Shown: positions 11,921 to 21,928 of the stretch, one piece after another | Numbering within the stretch: position 1 is the first letter of the stretch | Layout of the letters: each line of letters begins with the position of its first letter | Assembly: GCA_037349315.1 (NCBI GenBank) | Contig: JBAIAC010000003.1 | Location: 14,818,501-14,882,500, forward strand | DNA length: 64,000 nt | DNA from: Chelydra serpentina | Lineage: Eukaryota > Chordata > Testudines > Chelydridae | Reading direction: 5' to 3' | Notes under the pieces: generated by a model | Told to the model about the DNA's origin: nothing | The model's input: the letters and a program-made list of their open reading frames with translations, nothing else | The model's database searches: none | Program-made: the position numbers and the translations under genes

Positions 11921-12089
11921 CCGGCAAGAAGGAACTGGAGGGGGGTCGGGCCGGCAGGGTACTATATAGAGCGCCATATCGGCGCCACTCCAGGGGGCTC
12001 CCCAACCAGCCCAACGGGTAGCTGCTAGGGGAAAAAGTTTCTGATGTCTGTGCGCGCGCGCACACCTAACTGGAATAGATATGAGCAAC
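11921..12089 (-). repeat. DIRS right inverted terminal repeat
   Basis: Inverted copy of the left repeat, running from 'gaaggaactggaggggg' to 'ggaatagatatgagcaac'. The outer extension, 12090-12134, is unique to this end and is matched only by the internal complementary region, which is the split-terminus arrangement typical of DIRS. Confidence 0.9.
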
Positions 12090-12134
12090 ACATCTCGAAG
12101 AACACCAGTTACAAAGGTGAGTAACCTTTTCTTC

Positions 12135-12756
12135 ATCAGGTGGATCATTAGCATGTTCACAGACATCAAAATGCTTGGAAGAACCCCCTGCCCCCTCCCC
12201 ACTGCCTTAAAGAGACAGTTAGTTTTCACAAGTACAGCAAGAAAAACATTTTTATAAAGTGGGGCCTGGATTGGGGTACCCTCCATCCCCTCTCTCGCTG
12301 TTCCTAAGAGGTCAGCTGTACGGCTGCTCCCCTCAGAGAGGTCAGAGCTACAGGTGAAGTGCCTGGGATTACAGATGAAGATCCGGCTAATTTCTCCGGG
12401 GCAAACCCTTCTCTGCAATGAGTGGGGAGACACTCCTGTACTCCCCCCACATTCTTTCTTAACCTCTTTCTCTGGGCCCCCCGCCAGGGCACACACCCTG
12501 TGCTCCCTGGAGAGCAATCTGTCCCCTGTCCAGCTGTGGGCTCACAGCTACCAGCCATTGGCAAGCCCTGTACCCTCCTCCGTCTTTGAATTGGGCTGGC
12601 CTCCGGTTACAGAGTCCATGGACTCTACCCCCTGCAGCGGTTTCTCGGATCCCATCTTTCCCCTCTAAGGCTTCCTCTAGGACACATCTCCCTATGCATC
12701 CTAAAGCACCCCTTGTGGCAACTTGATTTGCAGGGCAGTAGAGGAATGAAAGAGAC
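12135..12756 (-). other. Possible PR-INT spacer of the gypsy remnant
   Basis: No clear domain. It is contiguous with the protease remnant on the - strand and is rich in Gly/Ser/Arg codons in that orientation, so it may be the spacer downstream of protease. The DIRS element begins abruptly on its left. Confidence 0.3.
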
Positions 12757-13115
12757 TCATTTCCTCAGCAGTTTCTGTAGCTTTGCTCCTTCCCATGGGG
12801 TTCCAGCACAAGATTTCTCCTCACTGCCGACAGACCCCTGGACAGACTGAGCCACACAGGAAAAGTCGTTACCCAAAATAATTTGTGTTGGGTTATGAGA
12901 AACCGCAGCCACGGTTAACTCAGCTTGCAAATCCCCAGCTTCCATGTGCACGTTAGCCAAAGGCACAAGGATTTTGTGACCCCTGTACTAACAGAAGCTC
13001 TGGCATCTGTCCTGGCAATATGTCTTCCTCCTGAACCAGGTCTCTCCTGACCACAGAGATTTCTGCACCAGTATCTCTCCATGCAGGGAGCTCCTTGCCA
13101 TTTACTCTGGCAGCC
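12757..13115 (-). pseudogene. Retroelement aspartic protease remnant
   Basis: On the - strand an AWRDTGAEISVVRRDL block carries the DTG catalytic motif (codons at 13067-13075). Downstream, LANVHMEAGDLQAELTVA and the IILGND block (ILGxD type) form the second half of a retropepsin. The two halves lie in different frames, with a shift near 12985, so no active enzyme can be made. It would have cleaved the gag-pol polyprotein. Confidence 0.75.
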
Positions 13116-13152
13116 TTCATGAGCTTACTGCCTGGCTGTGCAGTGGCAACCT

Positions 13153-13886
13153 TTACAAATCCTGTGTGCTAAGTGGTGTCTCTGTGCTCTGTGTAGCAGC
13201 ATTTCCATGACTTGCCTGCTGCCAGTTCCCACTCAGCACAGGGCATTTATTTCTCAGGTGCTCAGTGATACAATGATAGCACCTTCTGGACTCCCCTGCT
13301 TTCACAGGAGATTTGGGACGAGGAGTGAACATGGGGAGGGGAATGTCCAGCCTTCCATCCACCCTCCTTCTTCCCAGGGGTAAAATGGGGACTTTGCTTC
13401 TCACCAAACTTGAACCCTTCTGCATGTGATTTATTACTACTAGGTGTTTGGGATTGTGCAATTTATCTGCAAAAACTGCAAAGTCTCTCAAAGGTGATGA
13501 AATTCAGCAATGTCACCAGATTTGTTATATGGTGGACATGACCGCTCCCACTTGTGGATTTTTGGAGTGGTGGAGCCCCCTGATGTGGGGTTCTGTCTCC
13601 ACTCCATTACAGCCAGTTTGTGCTTCATTTCTTTGTGTCTCAGTTCCATGGCTTGCTTCTGGGCCTCAATTTCTTTGTCGTTCAATTCAAGGGCTTGCTT
13701 CTGGGCTTCCGTTTCTTTGTCAGCCTCTGGCTGTCTCAGTGCCATGGCGCTCTCATGAGCTGCTTTCTGCTCATCAATTTCCATCTGCTTAAATTCTAGC
13801 TGTCTCTGGTATATTTTTTTCATTTCCTCTACCTGCAACCTGTAGAGCTCCAACTTCCTGGTAGCTTCACTTTCACTCATTTTCAT
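13153..13886 (-). pseudogene. Retroelement gag remnant with coiled coil and CCHC knuckle
   Basis: The first frame (13886-13488) begins MKMSESEATRKLELYRLQVE and is a highly charged coiled coil with repeated QKQALELNDKEIEAQKQAME-like heptads, ending at PPYNKSGDIAEF, where the capsid should begin. The next frame (13491-13153) resumes near the end of gag with RDFAVFADKLHNP and a zinc knuckle, C-x2-C-x3-H-x4-C, one residue shorter than the usual CCHC spacing. The globular capsid of about 150-200 residues is missing, so an internal deletion is inferred. Confidence 0.75.
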
Positions 13887-14050
13887 ACTTTTCTGTCCCT
13901 ACTTCTCTTGCCCGAAATAAGCAAACAGAAAATAACAAACCAATAACCACTTTATCTGTTCTCTAGTCACCACACTTAAAACTCACTAAAAATCACCACC
14001 AGTGTTTCAGGGCAATAAGCAGTGCACACTATTCTGCCTGACTATGCCAC

Positions 14051-15151
14051 TGTGACGGGTTGGCCCCCTTGGGAAGCCACCTGATGTGCTGAGATGCCAG
14101 TGTTCTGCCAGCATGGGCCCCCTTTAACCTGTCCTGCTGAGCCGGGCTCCTAACACACACCCAGGCAAGGCCACACCCAGCTGCAGATGAGCCCTGGAAA
14201 GACTCAGTTTAAGAGACCTGCTCCAGCACTCAGACGTCCCCCTCCCTTGGAGCGCAGACCCAAAGATACATTATGAAATGTGCTCCCTCCCTCAATGTGG
14301 AGAGAGGGTGCACACTTCTTGCCCCTCCTCCCAGCTAGAAATTACAGGAACGGGGGTCAATAATTAACAAAACAACTTTTATTAACTATGAAAGGCAGAT
14401 TTTAAGTGGTAAAAGGGGTAGCAGAACAAAGCACATTCCTAACAAATGAAATCAAACGTGCAAACTAAGCTAGTTTCACTAAAGAAATGGGTTACAAACA
14501 GTATTTCTCACCCTAGATACTGTTGCAGGCAGCTTGCAAAGTTTCTGTGGTTCAGAGTTCCGGTGATATTCCTTTTCAGACTGGCCCCCTGTCTCAGTCT
14601 GGGTTCCACCCCTTGTCTTCCCTTTCACAGTCTTTCTTCTTGGGCAGACAGGCCATGGAGAGGAGTCCTGTTTGCCTTCCTCCCCACCCTTCAATAGGAT
14701 TTACATAAGGCGGGAATCCTTTGTTTCCCAAACTTGACCCCCCCTTCCCTTACAGTGGAAAGTTACAAGAAGTTCCAGGTATGTTTTAGTATCAGGTGAC
14801 AAGACCCCCTGACTCTGTAGGATCACAGTGTCCATGAGCAATATGGCGCATCCGCAGGAAGGCCAAGCTTTTCACAGTCCATTGTTGTCACTGATGGGCC
14901 ATCTGCCCTGTCTGGCTTTTCCATGTGGTACCTGAAGTGTTAGCAGGCGGGTGTCACGCAAAGTAGCACCGTTGAAATACAGATGCCTAGTCAATATTCC
15001 TCACTTCAGATACAGAAATGATACAAGCACACAAATTGGATAATTGCATTCAGTAAATTGTAACCTTTCCAGTGAGATCTCACATGAGTCATCTTGCATA
15101 AAGTACATCTCAGTTATATTCATATATGAGAATATGGAGTGAAATGTCACA
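14051..15151 (-). repeat. LTR, family A, about 1.1 kb
   Basis: On the - strand it starts TGTGACATTTCACTCC at 15151 and ends CCAACCCGTCACA at 14051, giving TGTGAC/GTCACA inverted ends. It is followed at once by 'gtggcatagtcaggcag', a candidate tRNA primer-binding site, then by the gag leader. This is the 5' LTR of the element above. Confidence 0.78.
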
Positions 15152-15610
15152 ACAATGATCTAAAGAGGCATATAACATCAACACTGATCTCACCAATCAA
15201 ATACAGCTTTTTGTGACAAGGTGACTGATTGGCACAGTTGATGTCTATGTCCCATTGAGCTAGAACGTTGACATTTGGGACCCTCTGCGGTATTTGCCGC
15301 TCGGCATAGAATGCCAAAGACAGACGACCTTTTGAACAGGGGTCATCAAAAGGCCTTTAATCTTACTAGATTAATTAATGATCATGTGCCCTTTTGAGCT
15401 ACAGGCTTGATATTTGGTCACTCATCCATTACATGCCACTGCCAGCCATCATGTTAGCACCCCTGAGTGCTGCTTAGCCAGCAGGGGAAGGGGAAAGAAT
15501 ATGGCTTCTATTGAGAAGAGAGAGCGTTTGAGAAGCTGCTGTTTGGAATGTTGGAGGGCAAGAAAATTCCCTGACCCCGGAGTAGGCTGGAACGAGAGAC
15601 CTTCCCATTG
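15152..15610. other. Unassigned intergenic sequence
   Basis: No gene or repeat recognised. Confidence 0.3.
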
Positions 15611-15796
15611 GGGGGGGGGGGATAGCTCAGTGGTTTGAGCATTGGCCTGCTAAACCCAGGGTTGTGAGTTCAATCCTTGAGGGGGCCATTTGGAGATATG
15701 GGGCAAAAATTGGGGATTGGTCCTGCTTTGAGCAGGGGGTTGGACTAGATGACCTCCTAAGGTCCCTTCCAACCCTGATATTCTATGATTCTATGA
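15611..15796 (+). repeat. tRNA-derived SINE with CR1 tail
   Basis: The tRNA-like head (A box 'tagctcagtggtttgagc', B box 'ggttgtgagttcaatcc') is followed by 'ttggactagatgacctcc' and ends 'attctatgattctatga', the CR1 3' end. This is the tortoise Pol III/SINE type, mobilised by CR1 reverse transcriptase. It is a nearly complete copy preceded by a G run. Confidence 0.92.
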
Positions 15797-18376
15797 CTGT
15801 GAAGCAAAGCTCTGAGAAGGCATTTCAACCACCAATGGATTAAAAAAAAAGCTCTCAGAATGAACAGCCTCTTTATCGGTCAGTCCTCCACAAGAATAGT
15901 CACAATAAAGCAGGCATGGAAACAGCCCCTGGCTCAATAAACTAGCTTAAAGTGGGAAATGGAAAAATGGGGTTGGCTGCATTCTGCTGTAAAAACTGAT
16001 TTAAGAAATGTAAAACAGACATTAAAAGTCCAGGAAAAACCCCACAAATGGGGAAAGAGCAACAAACCTCCCACTAAACTGGCAAAATAGAAGCGAAGCG
16101 AAGCCTGCTTGATGCTCCATTTCTGGCTGCAGGCGGTTGAGAAGGACCTGAGGGCAGGTTGCCCGCGTAGCCTTCTATAGTCTTGATATGGGGCATGAGG
16201 ACGTGTAGGGTGCATGGCTGAAGAGGCACTGCTACCAAGAATCTCCGATCAAAGGCAGCTGGGGGTGCATGTGCACCTGAAGTGGAGCACCCAGGGGGGA
16301 CACATCGCGAAGGACTCCAGTGAGTAACCGCCAACATTCCTCAATGGCTGCAAGGCTGCTAACGATACAAAGCTTGTCCACAGGCTGGAATAATTGTGAA
16401 ATTTGTCTCTAATGTAAAGCCGGCCCATATACCCACCCACCCACCCAAAGCCCAATGGGTATTTGCTAGTTTAGTTGTCCTATCTCAATATGATATGAAA
16501 AACGTTTTGTGCACCTAATCCATTTGCTTCCAAAATGCAGCCTTACTTTAGAACCATCAACAGTGGAACATTGGATGCAGTGTATACTGGGAGTTCTTCT
16601 AAAGGGAAAGATTTGCTGATCAGCAAACGGGTGTGCTGCAGATTGTGACCAAATTTGGTCCCCGTTCACTGAGTATTTGAAAATAAATTACCCAAAGGAA
16701 AAAGGAGAATCAAGACCATATAGTTGCTTAAGGGGAGTGGTTAAATGTTCAAAAGCACCTATGTCCCATTGACTTTCAGTAAGACAAAGGCTCCTAAGTG
16801 ACTTTTGAAAATGAGATTTAGGCACTTTAGAAGATTTCCCCCGGTATATACTGGCTCCAAAGGATAAGAAATCATTCTCAGCAGAGTTGTGTATTTTTGT
16901 AATAAAGGCAGGGTCTGTAGTACTTTTATTCCAGATTACAAATGGACTTTAAAAGCAGGTATTTCTCAGTGTTTGAATATTGGTTTTAAAAGTTAAACAA
17001 GAAAAAAAGTGACATTCCTGAATATATCTGTCAAACTTGGTATCATGGTGGACTGCAGTATGGAAGCAATTATGCCTGGAGAAAGTAAGCAGCGTCTTTT
17101 ATGAGCCTTCTTGTGATTGAATTAAATTGAAGTTGACTGCTTGCTCTGAAAGACTTCTTTCAGGAAGGGTTTTATGCTTGTTTTACACTTGTGGCAGAGA
17201 ATAAGAGGGGCAAGATAATGTTTCACGTCTGTGTAGGCAATAGGTAACTTAATTCTACTGTAAAAGCCTGTTGGGAGCAGATGGGTTGACTGTCGAGAAT
17301 GAGTCATGGGGCATGGATTATGGGTGCTGAGCACTTTTGAAAATATGGCCTTAAATGCTTTCTTAATATTACCTTCCCCTCTAAGCAGTTATTCATAGCT
17401 GGCTCCGGAGTGCCATGGGATTATGAATGGGAGAGGAGGTGGTTTGTGTAATTGTGAATGGGAGGAGAGGAGGGATGTCCACACTCAAATGTGGTTTGAC
17501 CTATCTTCTGAGGCCAGTCCCGTGGGAATGATTGAAAAACTCTGTGATAACACATCTTTGGCCCCCTGTAATGCACTCCTCTTGATACAAACCAGCACCC
17601 TATTGGCCACTTTTATGGCTGCTGCTCAGTGTACCAAGAATTTAGATCTACCACTACAACTAGGTCGTTTCCTCGACTATCACTCACTGCTGTCCAGACT
17701 TCAATTAGCTTGAGTATTATCTCCATCTAAGCACATGCATAAGAAAAAGCTTTGAGAAGTTAACATTAAAAAATGAGGCTGAGATTACCCAGAGAGCTTA
17801 GCAAGAACCTGTTTATTGCTCGGGGTGGAGGGTAAAACCCAAGGAGATAAAGCTAAACTTCTAAAGAGGAGATTCAAACAAGATATTAGTAAGGGCTTTT
17901 TCACCCACAGGATGCTGGTTTGAGGTCCAGTCTATTTAAGAGAGGAACATAGAAATAACCTGATGGGGCTTTTCCATATTTTACCTAGGCCAGTAGGAGT
18001 TTGTTTTGTGCAGTATTTTTCTATGAGACTTCTCTTTTAGGGTGAGATTTCAGACTGTAACGTACATTTCAGGTTATACTGACTGAGAAGCAGGTTAGTC
18101 CTCCCAGGAGGAAGTGGATAGACTTGCTGGGTCTGTTATTGTCTAGAAGGGACGACTTTTATGTCAAGCATAATTGCCAAGAAAATATGCTGACGTTCTG
18201 TAATGTATCTTTTAAGTTCTTTGCACTAAATACTTATACATCAGTCTGATGAACTCCTAAAGGCATCTCAATGTATGTGTGTAACTGATCCACAAAGAAC
18301 TCATTTTCTGGAGCAATAGTGAAGGAGAAAGATGAACGGCAGGAGTGCTGCTGTGTATCGACTTGGACATCAAGAG
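15797..18376. other. Intergenic sequence, no gene seen
   Basis: Contains AT-rich unique sequence. Traces of a reptile repeat ('gcacctatgtcccattgac', 'ttaggcacttta') occur near 16760-16840. No exon with flanking splice sites was recognised. Confidence 0.4.
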
Positions 18377-18780
18377 CAGTGGTTCTCAACCTAGGGTACA
18401 CGTAGCCCTGCGGGGAGCAGAGTCTTCTGGGGGTACATCTGCTCATCTAGAGATTTGCCTAGTTTTACAGCAGGTGACATACAAAGCACTAGCGAAGTCA
18501 GTACAAACTAAAATGTCATACAATGACTTGTTTATACTGCTCCTATGTACTATACATTGAACTCTAAATACAGTATTTATATTCCAATTGATTTATTTTA
18601 TAATCATAGAATAAAAATAAGGAAGTCAGTGATTTTTCAGTAACTGTGTTGTGACACTTTTGTATTTTTATGTCTGATTTTGTAAGCTAGTAGTTTTTAA
18701 GTTAGGTGAAATTTGAGGTACACAAGACAAATCAGACTCCTGGAGGGGGTACAGTAGTCTGGAAAGGTTGAGAGCCACTG
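18377..18780. mobile_element. hAT-type non-autonomous transposon, copy 1
   Basis: Ends are CAGTGGTTCTCAACC and its inverse GGTTGAGAGCCACTG, typical of hAT/Charlie-like elements. The interior lacks a transposase frame. Flanking 8-mers 'atcaagag' and 'gtctggag' agree at 5 of 8 sites, consistent with an old 8-bp target duplication. A copy of the same family is at 58906-59308. Confidence 0.85.
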
Positions 18781-20346
18781 GTCTGGAGATACTAAACAGA
18801 TAAATACACCTTTTCTGCTGACCAGCAAATCAGATTATGCCTGATGAGAAGGGGGTGAGAAAGGGGATTTTATTCAGTCCTCGGTAGCTTTCCAGCTTTC
18901 AGTCCACGCAGTCAGTGAACAGTATAGAAGGAGAGGATGTGCCTGTAAACAGGAGGGTTCTTCAGACAGGGAAAATCCAGGGGTTCACATTGTGACTGTA
19001 TCTGGGGAAATCATTAGAACAAGGCTTACGGTGTGGCCCAATGGAAGAACAATATTTCATCCAAGCGTGGGGGATCTAGACACAGCTGAGCTGGACCTGT
19101 CAGCCATAGGGGGTGAGACAAGATGGGAGTCTCTGTCTAAAAGATGTGCTGTAGCTCAGTCTGAAGTTATGAGCTTGGTGCAGGCAGTGCTGCGTGAAAT
19201 CCTCTGGCCTTGTGCTATGCCGGGTCTTTTTGAGTCTGAAAACTGATGAGTAACGGAAAAACTCCTGTTACCTTCAGCTGGGCCAGGATTTCACCCAATG
19301 ATTCACTGTCAGACTTGACCAAGAGCGTACATGCCCTTAGCTCGCTACAGATGATCTGTCCTTGCTGCTGTAGTTAAGGCTGCCTACCTGGTCCTGTGAT
19401 TACCCGTTTTCACTCTCTCTCAGCTTTCACCAGTCTGGCTGATGTTTCCCAGGCTTGATCTCTGCCCACTCTGTTTTTTTGTTTTGTTTTGAGCCAGTGG
19501 ATCCCAGAGCCCCATCCTGGGGAGCCCTGGGATAGATTTCCCCAAGTGCTCAGCACCCGCAATTGCAATCCGATTTCCTAAAGAAAACCTGAAGCTGAGA
19601 TTAGTGCGGGTATCGAAAAGGCCCCCCCGCCTGCCAGGCTGTGGGACATACAGACTCTAATGAGCAGCTGGAGCACACGTGAACCAGTGCCCTGGCACTG
19701 ATAGGCTTCGTGTCTGCCCGCACCACGCTGGAAATCACCGTCGCTGGAGCGGCACATCCTCCCAGGCCAGCGAGTGCCAGAGCAGGAACCAGCAGCACCC
19801 TCAGGGCAGCCATGCCCCAGGCAATGTGTGCCGCCCCCACAGCTGGGTCTAGTGATGGGAGGGTTGTGTTGCTTCACTCGATCTGCAAGCCGAGCCGGGC
19901 CGTTGCAGCTGGCAGCCTGTGAGCCTTTACTTTGGAGTGATTCCCATTCGGCTCTGACTAGCCAGGAGCAAAGAGAACCGTTTCCTGGCTCCCTCCTGCC
20001 AAGCGTGCTGCACCTTTGGTTTGTTTCCACCAGGTACATGCTCGTTTTCCAGAACCCTGGCTCACAGGAGACTCCTGACTTGGAAATGGATTGGAACGAA
20101 TAATGGCCAAAGCACCGTTCCCTTAGCCGAGACCCAGTTCTGACCTCACTGGGCGCTGCAAGCAGCAGGCCCGTCGGACATGAGTGGCAAATGCTTTTCA
20201 ATAGGCCGGTCTGCGTGTGGCCCCATCAGGCACGGCTCAGCCCCTCATAGTCATTCACTAATCTAGCCTCCCACTGCCCCATCAAGGTAGGCAAGCAGCA
20301 CTACCCCCATGTTACAGCCAGGGAACAGGCACAGAACGATTCATGT
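18781..20346. other. Intergenic sequence with a possible signal-peptide ORF
   Basis: Mostly unique sequence. The only item of note is the - strand frame at 19601-19840, listed separately. Confidence 0.35.
19601..19813 (-). CDS. Possible first exon with signal peptide, unrecognised
   Basis: From an ATG in the context 'ggggcatggc' at about 19813, the - strand reads MAALRVLLVPALALAGLGGC, a textbook hydrophobic signal peptide with an Ala/Gly/Cys cleavage region, followed by AAPATVISSVV and a Cys-containing stretch to a stop at 19601. The surrounding sequence is richer in CpG than its neighbours. I do not recognise the protein and found no convincing partner exon; GT dinucleotides after the Ala-rich segment could be donors. 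It could be a small secreted protein or a chance frame. Confidence 0.2.
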   Translation of the reverse strand: MAALRVLLVPALALAGLGGCAAPATVISSVVRADTKPISARALVHVCSSCSLESVCPTAWQAGGPFRYPH

Positions 20347-20815
20347 CTTGTCTAGACTAGGAAAAAAGCTGTTGTTAATGCCATGTTAGCTAACCCACTT
20401 GGGTAGCCACCGAGGACCTAGTGCATAGGTCCATCAATGGCTATTAGCCAGGATGGGCAGGGATGGTGTCCCTAGCCTCTGTTTGCCAGAAGCTGGGAAT
20501 GGGCGATGGGATGGATCCCTTGGTGATTTCCTGTTCTGTTCATTCCCTCTGGGGCACCTGGCATTGGCCACTGTCAGAAAACAGGACACTGGGCTAGATG
20601 GACCTTTGGTCTGACCCGGTATGGCCGTTCGTATTTTCTTATATGTTCTTATGCAGATGCACTTTAGAACCAGGCTAGCTGGTCACTGGGACTGCAGTGG
20701 CAAACCTAGGATTGAACCTGTCCAGTTAATGGAGTTTTAAACAGTATCTACAGTGGGGTTTAAGTGACGGTAGCTAAGACACTCATTTTCCTAGTCTAGC
20801 CAAAGCCTGATTTGC
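20347..20815. mobile_element. MITE-like element split by a CR1 insertion
   Basis: Inverted ends 'cttgtctagactaggaaaa' at 20347 and 'ttttcctagtctagccaaag' ending at 20815. The interior is interrupted by a CR1 3' end at about 20430-20652. No transposase is present. The superfamily was not determined. Confidence 0.6.
20430..20652 (+). repeat. CR1-type LINE 3' end
   Basis: Carries the blocks 'ccatcaatggctattagcca', 'cctgttctgttcattccctc', 'ctgggctagatggaccttt' and 'ctgacccggtatggccgttc', the 3' untranslated region of a turtle CR1 subfamily. A related copy lies on the - strand at 54066. Confidence 0.8.
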
Positions 20816-21117
20816 CTAAGGTCACATGGGAAGCCTGAGAGCCAGGAACCAAGCCCAGACTTCCTGAATCTTAGTCTAATACCAGAGCCACAAAATAGCC
20901 TGTACCTAGGGAAAGGTACATTGAGCTGCGAGCCAGTGGACCATAGATTCAGATCTCCTCTTCTCTTAATATTGTTTCAAAAACTTTTATCACTAATGAA
21001 GTCTTAATATTCCCACCCTAGGGTGCCATAGTCATCTCCCCTCCCCCCCATTTTACATATAAGATGACTGAGGTTGTACAAGGTCACTTGTAATAATATA
21101 TGGAGATATGCCTATCT

Positions 21118-21297
21118 CATATTGCTGGAAAGATCTTGAAAGGTCATCGAGTCCAGTCCCCTGCCTTCACTAGCAGGACAAAGTACTGTCCCCTGACAGA
21201 TTTTTGCCCCAGATCCCTAAATGGCCCCCTCAAGGATTGAACTCCTGACCCTGGGTTTAGCAGACTAATGCGCAAACCACTGAGCTATCCCTCCCCC
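21118..21297 (-). repeat. tRNA-derived SINE with CR1 tail, diverged
   Basis: On the - strand the head 'ggagggatagctcagtggtt' and a B box are followed by the CR1-like tail. The tail has lost the terminal attctatg repeats and reads 'gatctttccagcaat', so this is an older copy. Confidence 0.82.
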
Positions 21298-21447
21298 AAC
21301 TTCTACTGGAGTCAAGAATGAAACTCCAGCTTCTCATGTGGCCTCATTCTCACTGCCTGGGAGGTGGATTTGCCTCAGCAAATAGTCATACATGATGGCA
21401 TTTCAGTGTAGCAAAATAAAACACAGGCTGCAAGAAGGTTATGATGG

Positions 21448-21928
21448 TGTCACGGAGTATAGGGGAGTCCGGCCCTGCACCCCTCTTCCCCGGATTCACT
21501 GGGAGTCTCAGCCAGCCAGTAGAACAGAAGGTTTATTAGAGATGCCAGGAACACAGTCCAACCAGAGCTTGTCAGTACATCCAGGACCCCTCAGTCGGGT
21601 CCTTCCGGGGGGCAGGGAGCTTAGACCCCAGCTTGGGGGCTCCCTGCATTTCGCCCCACAGCTCCAAATGGGGCAGGGAGGCCAGACCCTGTCTGCCCCC
21701 CCTCCCCTCCTCTTCCCAAGCCAGCTCCAAACTGAAAACAAAAAGCCAAACCTCCAGCAGGCTCTTCCGCGCCCCCGGGGCCCCTCCTCTACCCTATCCA
21801 TTCTCCCAGCCAAAGGTGTCACCTCCCAACCCCTGTCCTGGCTCATGTTACAGCCTCAGGTAAAGTCTCGCATTCCCAATGCAGCCAGCCTCTCAGGTCA
21901 GATCCATCTCGCTCTCTACTCCCTCACA
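21448..21928 (-). repeat. 3' LTR of the Gmr1-like element, about 480 bp
   Basis: On the - strand it begins TGTGAGGGAGTAG and ends ACTCCGTGACA, giving TGT/ACA ends. It is preceded by the purine run 'gaaggggggagaga', a clear polypurine tract. The last codons and TAG stop of the pol frame lie inside the LTR start. Its sequence differs from LTR family A. Confidence 0.82.

Larger units (their letters stand above)
5589..12134 (+). mobile_element. DIRS-type tyrosine-recombinase retrotransposon, near full length
   Basis: About 6.5 kb with the complete DIRS plan: left terminal repeat, gag-like ORF, RT/RNase H ORF, tyrosine recombinase ORF, internal complementary region, and an inverted right terminal repeat. 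The termini at 5600-5769 and 11921-12089 are inverted copies of each other. The sequence at 11787-11889 is the reverse complement of the outer left end joined to that of the outer right end; in known DIRS elements this serves as template for completing a circular intermediate. As expected for recombinase-mediated integration there is no obvious target duplication. All three coding regions carry stops or frameshifts, so this copy is dead. The element lies between NOA1 and the older gypsy remnant. Confidence 0.93.
12757..15151 (-). mobile_element. Ty3/gypsy element, 5' part: LTR, gag, protease (decayed)
   Basis: On the - strand the order is LTR (15151-14051), short leader, gag start at 13886, CCHC knuckle near 13285, and protease from about 13110 to 12757. 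The coiled-coil gag start followed by PPYNKSGDIAEF resembles the gag of Gmr1-like gypsy elements, the group from whose capsid the SCAN domain is thought to derive. Integrase and RT are not attached; the left part is lost or was replaced. The capsid body is deleted and frameshifts split the protease. Confidence 0.75.

Noticed and set aside
4692..15151. One single gypsy element spanning 4692 to 15151 with the DIRS element inserted in it
   Set aside because: The LTR at 4692 matches that at 14051 for only about 190 bp, and 4881-5588 does not look like gypsy pol, so a continuous element cannot be supported.
15611..15690. A functional tRNA gene
   Set aside because: The A and B boxes are present, but the sequence cannot fold into a full cloverleaf by eye and is followed by a CR1 tail; it is a SINE head.
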